In this document: positions 17,136 through 24,980 of the stretch, in pieces
Layout of the letters: each line of letters begins with the position of its first letter
Position numbering within the stretch: position 1 is the first letter of the stretch
Assembly (NCBI RefSeq): GCF_042159835.1
Contig: NZ_JBBVGT010000002.1
Coordinates: 1,240,001-1,304,000 of the forward strand
From: Albibacterium profundi
GTDB lineage: Bacteria > Bacteroidota > Bacteroidia > Sphingobacteriales > Sphingobacteriaceae
Direction of reading: 5' to 3'
Length of the DNA: 64,000 nucleotides
Translations under genes and position numbers: made by a program
The notes under the pieces: generated by a model
The model's input: only the letters and a program-made list of their open reading frames with translations
Databases searched by the model: none
What the model was told of the DNA's origin: nothing

Positions 17136-18269
17136 TTAAGCCATGGATAAACGCTTGTTTAGTGCCTCTAGAAAAAAATCAGCATCCTTTTTGGTGATAT
17201 TCAAAGCCGGAAGCAGACGTATAACATTGGGGTTGGCTGTTCCGGTGAATATATGATCCTTAAAAAGGAGATCCTTTCTGATGTGCTTTAATTCTTCAGG
17301 GAGATCGATTCCAATCATTAACCCGCGACCTCTGACCGCAAGAGTTTTATCAAAAGTCCGTAATTCATCTAATAGGTACGCTCCTATATTTTTAGCGTTG
17401 TCAATTAAGTTTTCAGTTTTGATCACTTCGAGAACCGCGATACCGGCAGCACAGGCTAGATGACTGCCACCAAAGGTCGTCCCTAACATGCCATGCCAAG
17501 GTGTAAATTTAGGAGACAGTACGATGCCGGCGATTGGATATCCATTGCCCATACCTTTCGCCATAGTGTAAATGTCGGCTTTGAGATTAGAATCATCCTG
17601 CGCATAAAACCGCCCTGAACGGCCATATCCGCATTGTACCTCATCGGCTATAAACACCGCATCATAGGCGCTCGTAAGTTCTCTGATTTTTGCAAGAAAT
17701 AGGGGGGTAGCTTCTTGGATACCTCCGACCCCCTGTATACTCTCAACGATTACCGCTGCGATCTCTTCTCCATATGTTTTAAATGCACTTTCTAATGCAT
17801 CTTCGTCATTGAACGGAAGAAACTCAATATCATGCTGATTTACCGGCGCAACAATTTTTGGATTGTCGGTGCAGGCCACTGCCAAGGATGTACGACCATG
17901 GAATGCACCTGTAAAAGCGATGATTTTTTTTCTGTTATTATAAAAAGAAGCAACCTTAAGCGCATTTTCGTTGGCTTCGGCACCTGTCGAGCAAAGGAAT
18001 AGCGAATAATCTTGTTTATCAGAAGCTTCTCCTAGGAGGCGCGCTAATTCTTGTTGAAGAGGATTTAGAACCGAGTTGGAATAAAAAGCAACGGCATTTA
18101 ACTGATCGGTTAGCTTTTGTACATAATGGGGGTGTGTATGCCCGATAGAGATAACAGCGTGCCCTCCATATAGGTCGAGGTATTTTTGACCAGCAGCATC
18201 CCAGACATTGAGCCCAGCAGCCTTTGCGATCTCAATAGGGTTCAGTGGATATACGTCAAAAACTTTCAT
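17136..18269 (-). CDS. argD: N-acylornithine aminotransferase
   Basis: A 377-residue PLP-dependent aminotransferase of class III. It converts N-acylglutamate semialdehyde to N-acylornithine with glutamate as donor. The pyridoxal-binding Lys lies in MAKGMGNGYPIAG, the cofactor-binding acidic pair in FIADEVQCGYGRSG, and CSTGAEANENALKVA contacts the phosphate. The length is at the short end for the family, as usual in this phylum. It begins 6 bp after argC. Confidence 0.94.
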   Translation of the reverse strand: MKVFDVYPLNPIEIAKAAGLNVWDAAGQKYLDLYGGHAVISIGHTHPHYVQKLTDQLNAVAFYSNSVLNPLQQELARLLGEASDKQDYSLFLCSTGAEANENALKVASFYNNRKKIIAFTGAFHGRTSLAVACTDNPKIVAPVNQHDIEFLPFNDEDALESAFKTYGEEIAAVIVESIQGVGGIQEATPLFLAKIRELTSAYDAVFIADEVQCGYGRSGRFYAQDDSNLKADIYTMAKGMGNGYPIAGIVLSPKFTPWHGMLGTTFGGSHLACAAGIAVLEVIKTENLIDNAKNIGAYLLDELRTFDKTLAVRGRGLMIGIDLPEELKHIRKDLLFKDHIFTGTANPNVIRLLPALNITKKDADFFLEALNKRLSMA

Positions 18270-18275
18270 AGGTTT

Positions 18276-19262
18276 CTAATATACAATAGATTTCAAATTC
18301 AGTCCTGTTTTTTCTTCGAAACCAAACATTAAGTTCATGTTTTGTACTGCCTGACCGCTTGCTCCTTTGAGGAGATTGTCGGTCATGCTGATAATGAGTA
18401 ACAGATCTTCATGTTTAACGAGATGCAACAACGACTTATTGGTGTTAACGACTTGCTTCAAGTCAATATTTCTTTTACTTACATGTGTAAAAGGATGATC
18501 TGCGTAGTAGGTTTCATATAGGTCATAAGCTTCCTCAATACTCAAGTCGCTTTTCAGGTAATTCGTTGCGAATATGCCGCGGGGGAAGTCACCTCGCTGT
18601 GGTATAAAGTTAATTTGTGGACGTGGCATCGATGGCTGGGAAAGAACCTCACCTATTTCTGCCAAATGTCGATGCTGAAACATATTATAGGTGGATAAGT
18701 TATTGTTCCGCCAGCTAAAATGCGTTGTAGAGCTTGGACTCTGACCTGCGCCGGTAGCCCCAGTCGTTGCATTCACATGAACTTCGCTTTGTATCAAGTC
18801 ATTTTGAGCCAGCGGCAATAAAGCCAATTCTATTGTAGTCGCAAAGCAGCCAGGGTTAGCAATATTCTTGGCAGATTGAATTGCCCTTCGCTGTAGCTCA
18901 GGCAACCCGTACACAAACTCACGACCCTCAAAATGCGCATTGTCTTTTAACCTGAAGTCCTGACTTAAATCAATGATGCGAACCTCTTCCGATATTTTAT
19001 GATTTGATAAGAATTTTCGTGCATTGCCATGTCCTACGCATAAGAACAATACATCAATATCCTGATTAAGGCTCGTTGAGAAATGGAGATCGGTCTCCCC
19101 CAACAAATCCAGATGGATGTCGGATATCGGGTTACCACCATTGCTTTCACTGTGAGCGAAGGCTATTTCTACCGACGGGTGATTTAAAAGTAATCTAATC
19201 AATTCGCCGCCAGTGTAGCCTGCAGATCCGACGACACCTACTTTCAGTGGCTGTTTACTCAT
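18276..19262 (-). CDS. argC: N-acyl-gamma-glutamyl-phosphate reductase
   Basis: A 328-residue NADPH-dependent dehydrogenase making N-acylglutamate semialdehyde. The N-terminal VGVVGSAGYTGGELIRLL binds NADP, the active-site Cys is in ANPGCFATTIELAL, and HRHLAEI carries the catalytic His. Its ATG overlaps the argG stop by 4 bp (ATGA), a sign of translational coupling. Together with argB and argD it makes acylornithine for the carbamoyltransferase. Confidence 0.95.
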   Translation of the reverse strand: MSKQPLKVGVVGSAGYTGGELIRLLLNHPSVEIAFAHSESNGGNPISDIHLDLLGETDLHFSTSLNQDIDVLFLCVGHGNARKFLSNHKISEEVRIIDLSQDFRLKDNAHFEGREFVYGLPELQRRAIQSAKNIANPGCFATTIELALLPLAQNDLIQSEVHVNATTGATGAGQSPSSTTHFSWRNNNLSTYNMFQHRHLAEIGEVLSQPSMPRPQINFIPQRGDFPRGIFATNYLKSDLSIEEAYDLYETYYADHPFTHVSKRNIDLKQVVNTNKSLLHLVKHEDLLLIISMTDNLLKGASGQAVQNMNLMFGFEEKTGLNLKSIVY

Positions 19263-20455
19263 TTCTCACCTCCTTTATTCACTTTATGCCAAATCATGAC
19301 CTGATTCCCAAAAATCTTAGAGAAGCCTTTCACATCGTCTCCTGTCCATGCATTATTCATTTCACCATAACTGCCAAATTTATTAGACATCAAATCGTTT
19401 TCAGACTCAATCCCAATTATATGGAAGCGGTGTGGGTTTAGTTCGATCGAAACAGTGCCGTTTACAACCTGTTGTGAACTGGTTAAAAACGCCTCGATAT
19501 CGCGCATAACTGGATCGTGGAACTGTCCTTCATGTAGCCAGTTACCATAGAATCCGGCAAGTTGGTCCTTCCAGCTCAATTGCCATTTTGTTAGTGTATG
19601 TTTTTCTAAGGTGTGGTGTGCTTTAATAATGATGATAGGAGCAGCCGCTTCAAAGCCTACTCGGCCTTTTATTCCAATAATCGTATCGCCGACGTGAATA
19701 TCTCGACCGATGCCATAAGGCTGGGCGATTTCTTGTAATCTCTGAATCAAGGAAACCGGTTTTAGTCGTTCGCCGTCTAATCCTACAGGCTCTCCTTGTT
19801 CGAAATCAATTCGCACAGTCCTTTTTTCTTTAGCTGTTAAAGGAGTTGGCCATGCCTCTTCCGGTAATGTTTGGTCGGATGTTAATGTTTCTTTTCCTCC
19901 AACAGAGGTTCCCCAAATCCCTTTATTAATTGAATATTTAGCTTTTTCTGCATTCAGCTCTATTCCGTGCTGCTGCAGGTATGCTATTTCTTCTTCCCGG
20001 CTCAGTTTCTTATCTCGTATCGGTGTGATAATCTCAATATTCGGTATCAATATATTGAAAATCATATCGAATCGGACTTGGTCATTCCCAGCTCCGGTAC
20101 TGCCGTGTGCCACATAGTCGGCATCAATTTCTTGAACGTATTTAGCGATTGCTGTTGCTTGCGAAACACGTTCTGCGCTTACTGAGAGAGGGTATGTCGC
20201 ATTTTTAAGAACATTACCGAAGATTAAATATTTGATACTTGATTCGTAATAGTTTTCAGACTCGTCGACGGTATGATGGGATGTTACACCCATCGCATAG
20301 GCGCGTTTTTCAACTTGTTTTAATTCGTCCTCAGTAAAGCCACCTGTATTCACCAAAACAGAATGTACTTCTAGATCTAGTTCACGCGTTAAATAAACGA
20401 CACAATAAGAGGTGTCAAGACCTCCGCTATATGCTAATACTACTTTTTTCTTCAT
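19259..20455 (-). CDS. argG: Argininosuccinate synthase
   Basis: A 398-residue enzyme joining citrulline and aspartate with ATP. The PP-loop at the N-terminus reads VVLAYSGGLDTSYCVV. DADYVAHGSTGAGNDQVRFD is the ArgG signature that binds ATP and citrulline, and the C-terminal part has the usual dimer arm. It is the second gene of the operon, 15 bp behind the GNAT gene, and overlaps argC by 4 bp. Confidence 0.96.
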   Translation of the reverse strand: MKKKVVLAYSGGLDTSYCVVYLTRELDLEVHSVLVNTGGFTEDELKQVEKRAYAMGVTSHHTVDESENYYESSIKYLIFGNVLKNATYPLSVSAERVSQATAIAKYVQEIDADYVAHGSTGAGNDQVRFDMIFNILIPNIEIITPIRDKKLSREEEIAYLQQHGIELNAEKAKYSINKGIWGTSVGGKETLTSDQTLPEEAWPTPLTAKEKRTVRIDFEQGEPVGLDGERLKPVSLIQRLQEIAQPYGIGRDIHVGDTIIGIKGRVGFEAAAPIIIIKAHHTLEKHTLTKWQLSWKDQLAGFYGNWLHEGQFHDPVMRDIEAFLTSSQQVVNGTVSIELNPHRFHIIGIESENDLMSNKFGSYGEMNNAWTGDDVKGFSKIFGNQVMIWHKVNKGGEK

Positions 20456-20470
20456 TGCTAAATTTATGTT

Positions 20471-21163
20471 TTAATGCAGAATCATTGTAAAAATCATTTT
20501 TGTTGACCGCCGGAGCTTTATTCCAAGTCTCTTCAGGAGTGACGATTTCTTTGTTATTTGCTTTAGACGTTCTCGCGCACGCGCTTTTTCCTCAATTTTC
20601 AGGCGGATTTCTTTTTCCTTTTCCGCCGGATCCCAAAGCATAGCAGTGCAAAGACAATTCTTGCGGCCTTTACTTTGCAAAACATCGTAATTTACACAGC
20701 TTTGGCAGCCTTTCCAAAATTCTTCGTCTTGAGTTAATTCTGAATAGGGGACAGGCTCATAACCTAAATCTGAGTTGATTTTCATAACAGCAAAGCCCGT
20801 CGTCAGTCCAAAAATTTTAGACTTCGGATATTTTTCTCTCGAAAGGTTGAAAATCCGTTTTTTAATGGCTTTGGCTAATCCAACATTCCGATATTCCGGG
20901 TTTACTATTAAACCTGAATTTGCAACATATTCGCCGTGACTGAATGTTTCAATATAACAGAAGCCAGCCCAGAGGGAATCTTCTCTAGTTAAAGCAATTA
21001 CGGCTTTACCTTCCCGCATTTTCTGACTGACATATTCAGGTTTCCTACGAGCTATACCCGTACCACGTGCTTTTGCCGATTCGGCCATTTCATCGCATAT
21101 TTGCTCTGCATACTTGATATGTTGCTCCGTCGCGGGGATCACAACAAAATCTGAAAGATTCAT
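20471..21163 (-). CDS. GNAT acyltransferase, candidate N-acylglutamate synthase (argA-like)
   Basis: A 230-residue GNAT protein and the first gene of the arginine operon. The acyl-CoA binding motif A is seen near residues 95-115 (VNPEYRNVGLAKAIKKRI). A cluster of four Cys follows (GCQSC and NCLCTAM), possibly a metal site. The C-terminal 45 residues are highly basic and predicted helical. No canonical argA or argJ is in the operon, so this protein most likely supplies N-acylglutamate, with acetyl- or succinyl-CoA as donor. That role is inferred from position. The ATG at 21163 is chosen over the TTG at 21169. Confidence 0.75.
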   Translation of the reverse strand: MNLSDFVVIPATEQHIKYAEQICDEMAESAKARGTGIARRKPEYVSQKMREGKAVIALTREDSLWAGFCYIETFSHGEYVANSGLIVNPEYRNVGLAKAIKKRIFNLSREKYPKSKIFGLTTGFAVMKINSDLGYEPVPYSELTQDEEFWKGCQSCVNYDVLQSKGRKNCLCTAMLWDPAEKEKEIRLKIEEKARARERLKQITKKSSLLKRLGIKLRRSTKMIFTMILH

Positions 21164-21220
21164 TGACAAAGACTCATTAATTGTTAATTACAATTGTTTA
21201 CTAAATATTTTTTGTGAGAG

Positions 21221-21289
21221 CTTCCAGTAGACGGGGCTTATCTATGGAAGATGAAGAAAGATTGCCAAATACTAAGCCCTTGGCTTTAG
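21221..21289 (-). promoter_or_regulatory. Candidate arginine attenuator: two hairpins with alternative pairing
   Basis: On the minus-strand RNA, hairpin A (21289-21272) is CTAA(A)GCC / GGCTTAG with a 3-nt loop, and contains the last codons and the stop of the leader ORF. Hairpin B (21250-21221) is CTTCCATAGA / TCTA(C)TGGAAG with a 9-nt loop, TAAGCCCCG. Seven bases of the hairpin B loop (21240-21234) are perfectly complementary to GGGCTTA in the arm of hairpin A (21279-21273). Ribosome position on the leader ORF could thus switch the fold. No U-run follows hairpin B, so a simple intrinsic terminator is not supported; Rho-linked or translational control is more likely. Confidence 0.55.
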
Positions 21290-21406
21290 CGGTCGTCGGA
21301 CTCTAAAGGTTAAATTATCAATAGAACGAGGATCATAAATACCAGCATGCGGCGTCCGTAATGGAGCCTGCAAGGCATGATATGTATCGTTTAATAATAA
21401 TTCCAT
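21272..21406 (-). CDS. 44-residue ORF in the arginine operon leader, Arg-rich C-terminus (candidate leader peptide)
   Basis: An uninterrupted 44-codon ORF begins with ATG at 21406, about 11 nt after the transcription start predicted from the TATCTTTG element, and stops with TAG at 21272, 108 bp ahead of the GNAT start. It has six Arg (residues 17, 27, 35, 37, 38, 43), four of them in the last ten residues, RVRRPLKPRA, with codons AGA, CGA, CGA and AGG. The start MELLLNDTYH shows no signal peptide. Its end lies inside hairpin A of the leader. The layout suits an arginine-sensing leader peptide, although a small functional protein is also possible. Not similar to anything I recognise. Confidence 0.6.
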   Translation of the reverse strand: MELLLNDTYHALQAPLRTPHAGIYDPRSIDNLTFRVRRPLKPRA

Positions 21407-21421
21407 TGTCTTTTGAATTGC

Positions 21422-21437
21422 CAAAGATACAAATGTA
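21422..21437 (-). promoter_or_regulatory. Tandem -7 elements of the arginine operon
   Basis: Two abutting matches to TAnnTTTG are read on the minus strand: TACATTTG (21437-21430) and TATCTTTG (21429-21422). Start of transcription would be near 21417, giving a leader of about 250 nt before the GNAT gene. No TTG stands at the -33 distance for either, so the promoter may need an activator or be weak. Confidence 0.55.
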
Positions 21438-21596
21438 GTGATTATTATTTATAAATCTCCATATAAATTGCTATATTTTTAATAATATCATGTAGCTATT
21501 AATAAAATGTTAGCTCTTTAAGTTGACTTATTGTTTTTTTTCATCTAAATAGCAGCATTGTAATGAAAGTTACAACAATGTTTTTCTCACACCAGA

Positions 21597-21629
21597 TTGG
21601 GATTTATTGATACTTGCTTGTTATCTTTG
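21597..21629 (+). promoter_or_regulatory. Promoter of the GH3 glycosidase gene
   Basis: TTG (21597-21599), 22-bp spacer, TATCTTTG (21622-21629): a full match to the Bacteroidota -33/-7 promoter. The ATG is 19 bp downstream. A TGACGTCA palindrome overlaps the start region (21628-21635). The rest of 21438-21596 is AT-rich and shows nothing else I can name. Confidence 0.7.
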
Positions 21630-21648
21630 ACGTCATTATAAAAATGTT

Positions 21649-23358
21649 ATGAAAATTAGGCTGGTATTTTTGGTCGGACTGTTTTTATCTTTTAATAGTC
21701 TTGTTTCAGGTCAACAGCGACCGAATTTCGTTGAGTTTATTAATAGCCAGCACGACTGGGTAGACTCCGTATACAATAAATTGAATAAAAAGAAGCGAAT
21801 CGCGCAACTTTTTATGGTTAGAGCTCATACGAATTTGGGACAAAATTATATCGACTCAGTCGCTAAAGTCATTAAGAAAGAAGGGTTGGGTGGAGTTGTG
21901 TTATTCCAGGGAGGACCGGTTAGGCATGCTAACCTGATCAATGAATATCAGGCTGTTTCTGAAGTTCCTCTTTTGTTCGCACTTGATGGAGAGTGGGGTT
22001 TAGGTATGCGTTTGCCTGATTCTACCGTTTCTTATCCTTACCAGATGGCTCTAGGCGCGATACAAGATAATGATCTCATTTATCGGATGGGTCGCGAAAT
22101 AGCAAAAGATTTTAAGCGTTTGGGCTTGACTGTGAATTTCGCACCTGTTGTCGATGTAAATAACAATCCACGGAATCCGGTGATAAATTATCGTTCTTTT
22201 GGAGAGGATAAAAGAAATGTTACTCGAAAAGGAGGAGCCTATATGAAAGGAATGATGGATGAGGGCATCATTGTATCGTTGAAGCACTTTCCAGGACACG
22301 GCGACACTGATGTAGATTCGCACCATGATCTGCCGGTACTTTCCTTCAGTCGCGAGCGGCTCGATTCTCTCGAAATGTATCCATTTAGAGAACTAATTAA
22401 AGAAGGGGCGTCGGGCGTCATGGTCGCTCATATGAATATTCCAAGCTTAGACAATACGCCTAATTTGCCCTCGTCTTTGTCCGAAAAGGTGATTAGTGAG
22501 ATACTAAAAGGCGAATTAGGGTTTAAAGGCCTCACATTTACGGATGCGATGGACATGCGAGGTGTAGTCAAATACTTTAAAAATGGCGAAGCTGATGTTC
22601 GTGCTATCATCGCGGGAAATGACATCCTTGAACTTTCACAAGATAGTAAACGTGCGATTAAAGCAGTTCGTAAAGCAGTTCGTCAGAAGCGCATCGATAA
22701 AGACGACCTAGAGCGCCGTGTTAAAAAAGTATTAGCATCGAAATATTGGTTGGGCTTGGATAATATTAAGCCTGTAAATCTTCAGAACCTGTATTCCGAT
22801 CTTAACAGGCGAGCGTCTTTGCAATTAAGCCAAACATTAGCTGATCACGCAATTACGGTGTTGAAAGGAAAAAGGAAACTGTCTGAGCTTTCGTTCACTC
22901 GAAAAACAGCAATTATTAGTATTGGCACAAATGAGCTTAGCCCATTCCAGAGAATTCTCAACGATCGTTTAGACAATGAACTTCCATTCCTTCTAAGCGA
23001 AAATGCTACCGCCGATGAAGTTTCAAGGGTGAGTTCTGCGCTAAGGAACTACGATCAGGTGATCGTCGCCTTACATGATTCTAGGACAAGACCAGGTAGT
23101 ACACTCCGTTACAATAGCACGGTTAAGTTGTTTATTAGCCAGCTCGCAAGTACGAGTGCTCATTTTGTTTTGTTTGCGAATCCTTATACACTAGCATCCT
23201 TGCCTGGGATCGAAGCTGCTAACTCGCTGATGATAGGCTATCAGAACGACGAAACTTTACAACGGGCTGCAGCAAAGGTGATTTTGAGAGAAATTGAAGC
23301 TACCGGAAAGTTGCCGGTTACCGTCAATACTTTTTTTAAATATGGAGATGGTCAATAG
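21649..23358 (+). CDS. GH3 family beta-N-acetylhexosaminidase (NagZ-like), exported
   Basis: A 569-residue glycoside hydrolase with a signal peptide (cleavage after about residue 21, VSGQ). The GH3 N-domain carries the NagZ signature KHFPGHGDTDVDSHHDLP with the Asp-His dyad D223/H225 as acid/base, and D299 in FTDAMDM as the expected nucleophile. It should release N-acetylglucosamine from peptidoglycan fragments or other glycans in the periplasm. The region beyond residue 380 is a GH3 C-terminal domain. Many relatives in this phylum carry a C-terminal serine hydrolase of another 400 residues; here the protein stops before it. Confidence 0.9.
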   Translation: MKIRLVFLVGLFLSFNSLVSGQQRPNFVEFINSQHDWVDSVYNKLNKKKRIAQLFMVRAHTNLGQNYIDSVAKVIKKEGLGGVVLFQGGPVRHANLINEYQAVSEVPLLFALDGEWGLGMRLPDSTVSYPYQMALGAIQDNDLIYRMGREIAKDFKRLGLTVNFAPVVDVNNNPRNPVINYRSFGEDKRNVTRKGGAYMKGMMDEGIIVSLKHFPGHGDTDVDSHHDLPVLSFSRERLDSLEMYPFRELIKEGASGVMVAHMNIPSLDNTPNLPSSLSEKVISEILKGELGFKGLTFTDAMDMRGVVKYFKNGEADVRAIIAGNDILELSQDSKRAIKAVRKAVRQKRIDKDDLERRVKKVLASKYWLGLDNIKPVNLQNLYSDLNRRASLQLSQTLADHAITVLKGKRKLSELSFTRKTAIISIGTNELSPFQRILNDRLDNELPFLLSENATADEVSRVSSALRNYDQVIVALHDSRTRPGSTLRYNSTVKLFISQLASTSAHFVLFANPYTLASLPGIEAANSLMIGYQNDETLQRAAAKVILREIEATGKLPVTVNTFFKYGDGQ

Positions 23359-23405
23359 ATGCGAGTCGCTAAAAAATGACGTGTTATTTGCTTTTTCTTA
23401 AAATA

Positions 23406-23413
23406 TAATTTTG
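23406..23413 (+). promoter_or_regulatory. Possible promoter of the cold-shock gene
   Basis: TAATTTTG matches TAnnTTTG; a TTG lies 15 bp upstream (23388-23390), slightly closer than usual. It would give a 5' leader of about 60 nt, a common feature of cold-shock mRNAs. Confidence 0.45.
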
Positions 23414-23479
23414 TCAGAATTTCTGTTTATAGATATTTTTTGTGCATGTTTGTACTTTATTAATATTATATTTAAAATC

Positions 23480-23671
23480 ATGCAAGAAGGAGTAGTAAAA
23501 TTCTTTAATGAAACTAAAGGTTTCGGTTTCATCATCCCTAATTCCGGAGAGAGTGAAATCTTTGTTCATTCAACAGGTCTAATTGACAGCATACGTGAAA
23601 ACGATAACGTAAGTTTCGACGTAGAGCAAGGCAAAAAAGGACTTAATGCGGTAAATGTTAAAGTTATCTAA
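23480..23671 (+). CDS. Cold-shock domain protein
   Basis: A 63-residue CspA-type protein. The RNA-binding motifs are KGFGFI (RNP1) and EIFVHST (RNP2, usually DVFVH). It binds single-stranded RNA and DNA and melts mRNA structures. The ATG at 23480 gives the usual N-terminus MQEGVVKFFNETKGFGFI; an upstream in-frame codon at 23411 would add 23 unusual residues and is rejected. A strong terminator follows. Monocistronic. Confidence 0.94.
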   Translation: MQEGVVKFFNETKGFGFIIPNSGESEIFVHSTGLIDSIRENDNVSFDVEQGKKGLNAVNVKVI

Positions 23672-23691
23672 GACTAAATCATAAATCGTTT

Positions 23692-23726
23692 AAAGAGGCC
23701 ATCCATCGGGTGGCCTCTTTTTTTAT
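23692..23726 (+). terminator. Intrinsic terminator after the cold-shock gene
   Basis: A 10-bp stem, AAAGAGGCCA (23692-23701) and TGGCCTCTTT (23711-23720), with a 9-nt loop and followed by a run of eight T (23718-23725). Textbook form. Confidence 0.92.
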
Positions 23727-23834
23727 TCTCAAAATGTGGTGTTTACAATTAGTTTGGCTTTTTTGGCAAACAGTTTGTAATAAAATTTGTATTATTAAAT
23801 AAAGATTATTCAACAATTTTTAAAGAACAACCTT

Positions 23835-24104
23835 ATGAATGATAACGCAAAAGTAGTAGCGGCGCTATTAGCAGGATTGGCTGCGGGAGCTGCGGTGGGT
23901 TTGCTTTTCGCACCAGAAAAGGGTGCAGACACACGTGAGAAATTAAATGAATCATTGAAAGATCTAGGCGATGCTATCAAAGAACGCTCAGCAGAACAAA
24001 AGGAACATTTAAACGAGCTGAAAGACAAGCTTGTCTCTACGATAAGAGGTAAAGTAGACCGTGGGGTCGATAATCTGGAAAGTGAGATTGACGAACACGC
24101 CTGA
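23835..24104 (+). CDS. YtxH domain-containing protein
   Basis: An 89-residue protein with an N-terminal glycine/alanine-rich transmembrane segment (ALLAGLAAGAAVGLLFAPEKG) followed by a long charged helix, the YtxH family layout (general stress proteins related to B. subtilis YtxH). It is anchored in the inner membrane with the helix in the cytoplasm. It heads a three-gene set with a holin-like membrane protein and a small basic protein, an arrangement I know from other Bacteroidota and associate with envelope stress. The molecular function is unknown. Confidence 0.85.
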   Translation: MNDNAKVVAALLAGLAAGAAVGLLFAPEKGADTREKLNESLKDLGDAIKERSAEQKEHLNELKDKLVSTIRGKVDRGVDNLESEIDEHA

Positions 24105-24114
24105 ATATAAATGA

Positions 24115-24145
24115 AAGAGGAACGTATCGAGCGTAGGTTCCTCTT
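24115..24145 (+). other. Intercistronic hairpin after the YtxH gene
   Basis: Inverted repeat AAGAGGAAC (24115-24123) and GTTCCTCTT (24137-24145) with a 13-nt loop, between the YtxH and holin-like genes. It is followed by A and not T residues, so it is not an ordinary terminator; it may stabilise the upstream message or lower downstream expression. Confidence 0.55.
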
Positions 24146-24157
24146 AAAAAACACACT

Positions 24158-24523
24158 ATGGAAGACCAAAAATTCTCACTTCATGGAACAATCCAGAAGT
24201 TTAAAGAATACCTTGAAAATACAAAGAATATAACGATTCTAAAGATCGTCGAAAAAATTTCCAGCGTCATCGCTACCGTTATTACTGATGGGTTAATGCT
24301 GGTATTTGCCGTCTTTATTCTTTTGTTTGCAAGCATTGGGCTCGGCTTCTATTTTGGAGATTTATTCGATAGTGATGCACTCGGATTTTTAGCATTAGCC
24401 GGTGTTTACCTACTTCTGATTATTATTCTTTTAATTTCAAAAGGTGGTGTCGAAAAAGGATTAATGAATCTTTCTATACGGAAACTACTAAAAAAATGGA
24501 ACGAAACTGATGGCGACAAATAG
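24158..24523 (+). CDS. Holin-like (putative actinobacterial holin-X/PF07332 type) membrane protein
   Basis: A 121-residue protein with two transmembrane helices (about residues 45-65 and 75-100, rich in Leu and Ile), amphipathic ends and a Gly-containing turn (GLGFYFGDLFDSD). The layout is that of the phage holin-like superfamily III proteins encoded by chromosomes. There is no phage context, so a lysis role is unlikely. The stop lies 14 bp inside the next gene, which suggests coupled translation. Confidence 0.75.
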   Translation: MEDQKFSLHGTIQKFKEYLENTKNITILKIVEKISSVIATVITDGLMLVFAVFILLFASIGLGFYFGDLFDSDALGFLALAGVYLLLIIILLISKGGVEKGLMNLSIRKLLKKWNETDGDK

Positions 24524-24980
24524 AAATATTACTAACCTAGATGAATTGCGAGCGGAAATAGCGCGACTAGAATCTTTAAAGAAAGAACAGGAAGGTTACC
24601 TAGGGGATCAGATGGGATTGTTACAGTATAAAGTGGAGGCTCCTGTACGGTTCATTAAAAGATTCACTTCATGGCGCCCTACCCCCAATAATATATCGCG
24701 CAAGCTAAAAGGAGATAATGATCAATCCGATTGGTTAACGAAGGCGCTCCGTGTTGGCCTACCAGTAATTTTCAATCGAGTTCTATTTAGAAAAGCGGGA
24801 TTTATTAAGAAGACACTTCTACTCCTTGCATCACAGAAGGCTGCAGGAGCTATCAATCAGGATCGCCTTACCAGCTTCATTAATAAACTGGCTACCATTA
24901 TTCGTCCGTCAGAAGGCAAGAAGAGAAAGAAAAGAAAACAGCGCGATTACGGTATCCCCCCGGATAGTGAGACCTATTAA
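24510..24980 (+). CDS. Conserved small basic protein, function unknown
   Basis: A 156-residue protein beginning with a helix-forming segment (LDELRAEIARLESLKKEQE), then a basic middle (VRFIKRFTSWRP), a hydrophobic part (LPVIFNRVLFRKAGFIKKTLLLLASQKAAG) that may touch the membrane, and a Lys/Arg-rich tail (KKRKKRKQR). No family function recognised. It overlaps the holin-like gene by 14 bp and ends 4 bp inside the convergent fcl gene. It is likely the third member of the YtxH cassette. Confidence 0.75.
   Translation: MATNRNITNLDELRAEIARLESLKKEQEGYLGDQMGLLQYKVEAPVRFIKRFTSWRPTPNNISRKLKGDNDQSDWLTKALRVGLPVIFNRVLFRKAGFIKKTLLLLASQKAAGAINQDRLTSFINKLATIIRPSEGKKRKKRKQRDYGIPPDSETY

Noticed and set aside
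21221..21250. Hairpin B as an intrinsic terminator of the arginine leader
   Set aside because: It is followed by CTCTCACAAAAAAT on the transcript strand, with no U-run.
21438..21596. ArgR binding site upstream of the arginine operon
   Set aside because: AT-rich sequence such as TATAAATAATAATCA resembles half an ARG box, but no full pair of boxes is present.
24158..24523. Holin gene as sign of a prophage
   Set aside because: No phage structural, lysis or integrase gene is near; the family is common on chromosomes.
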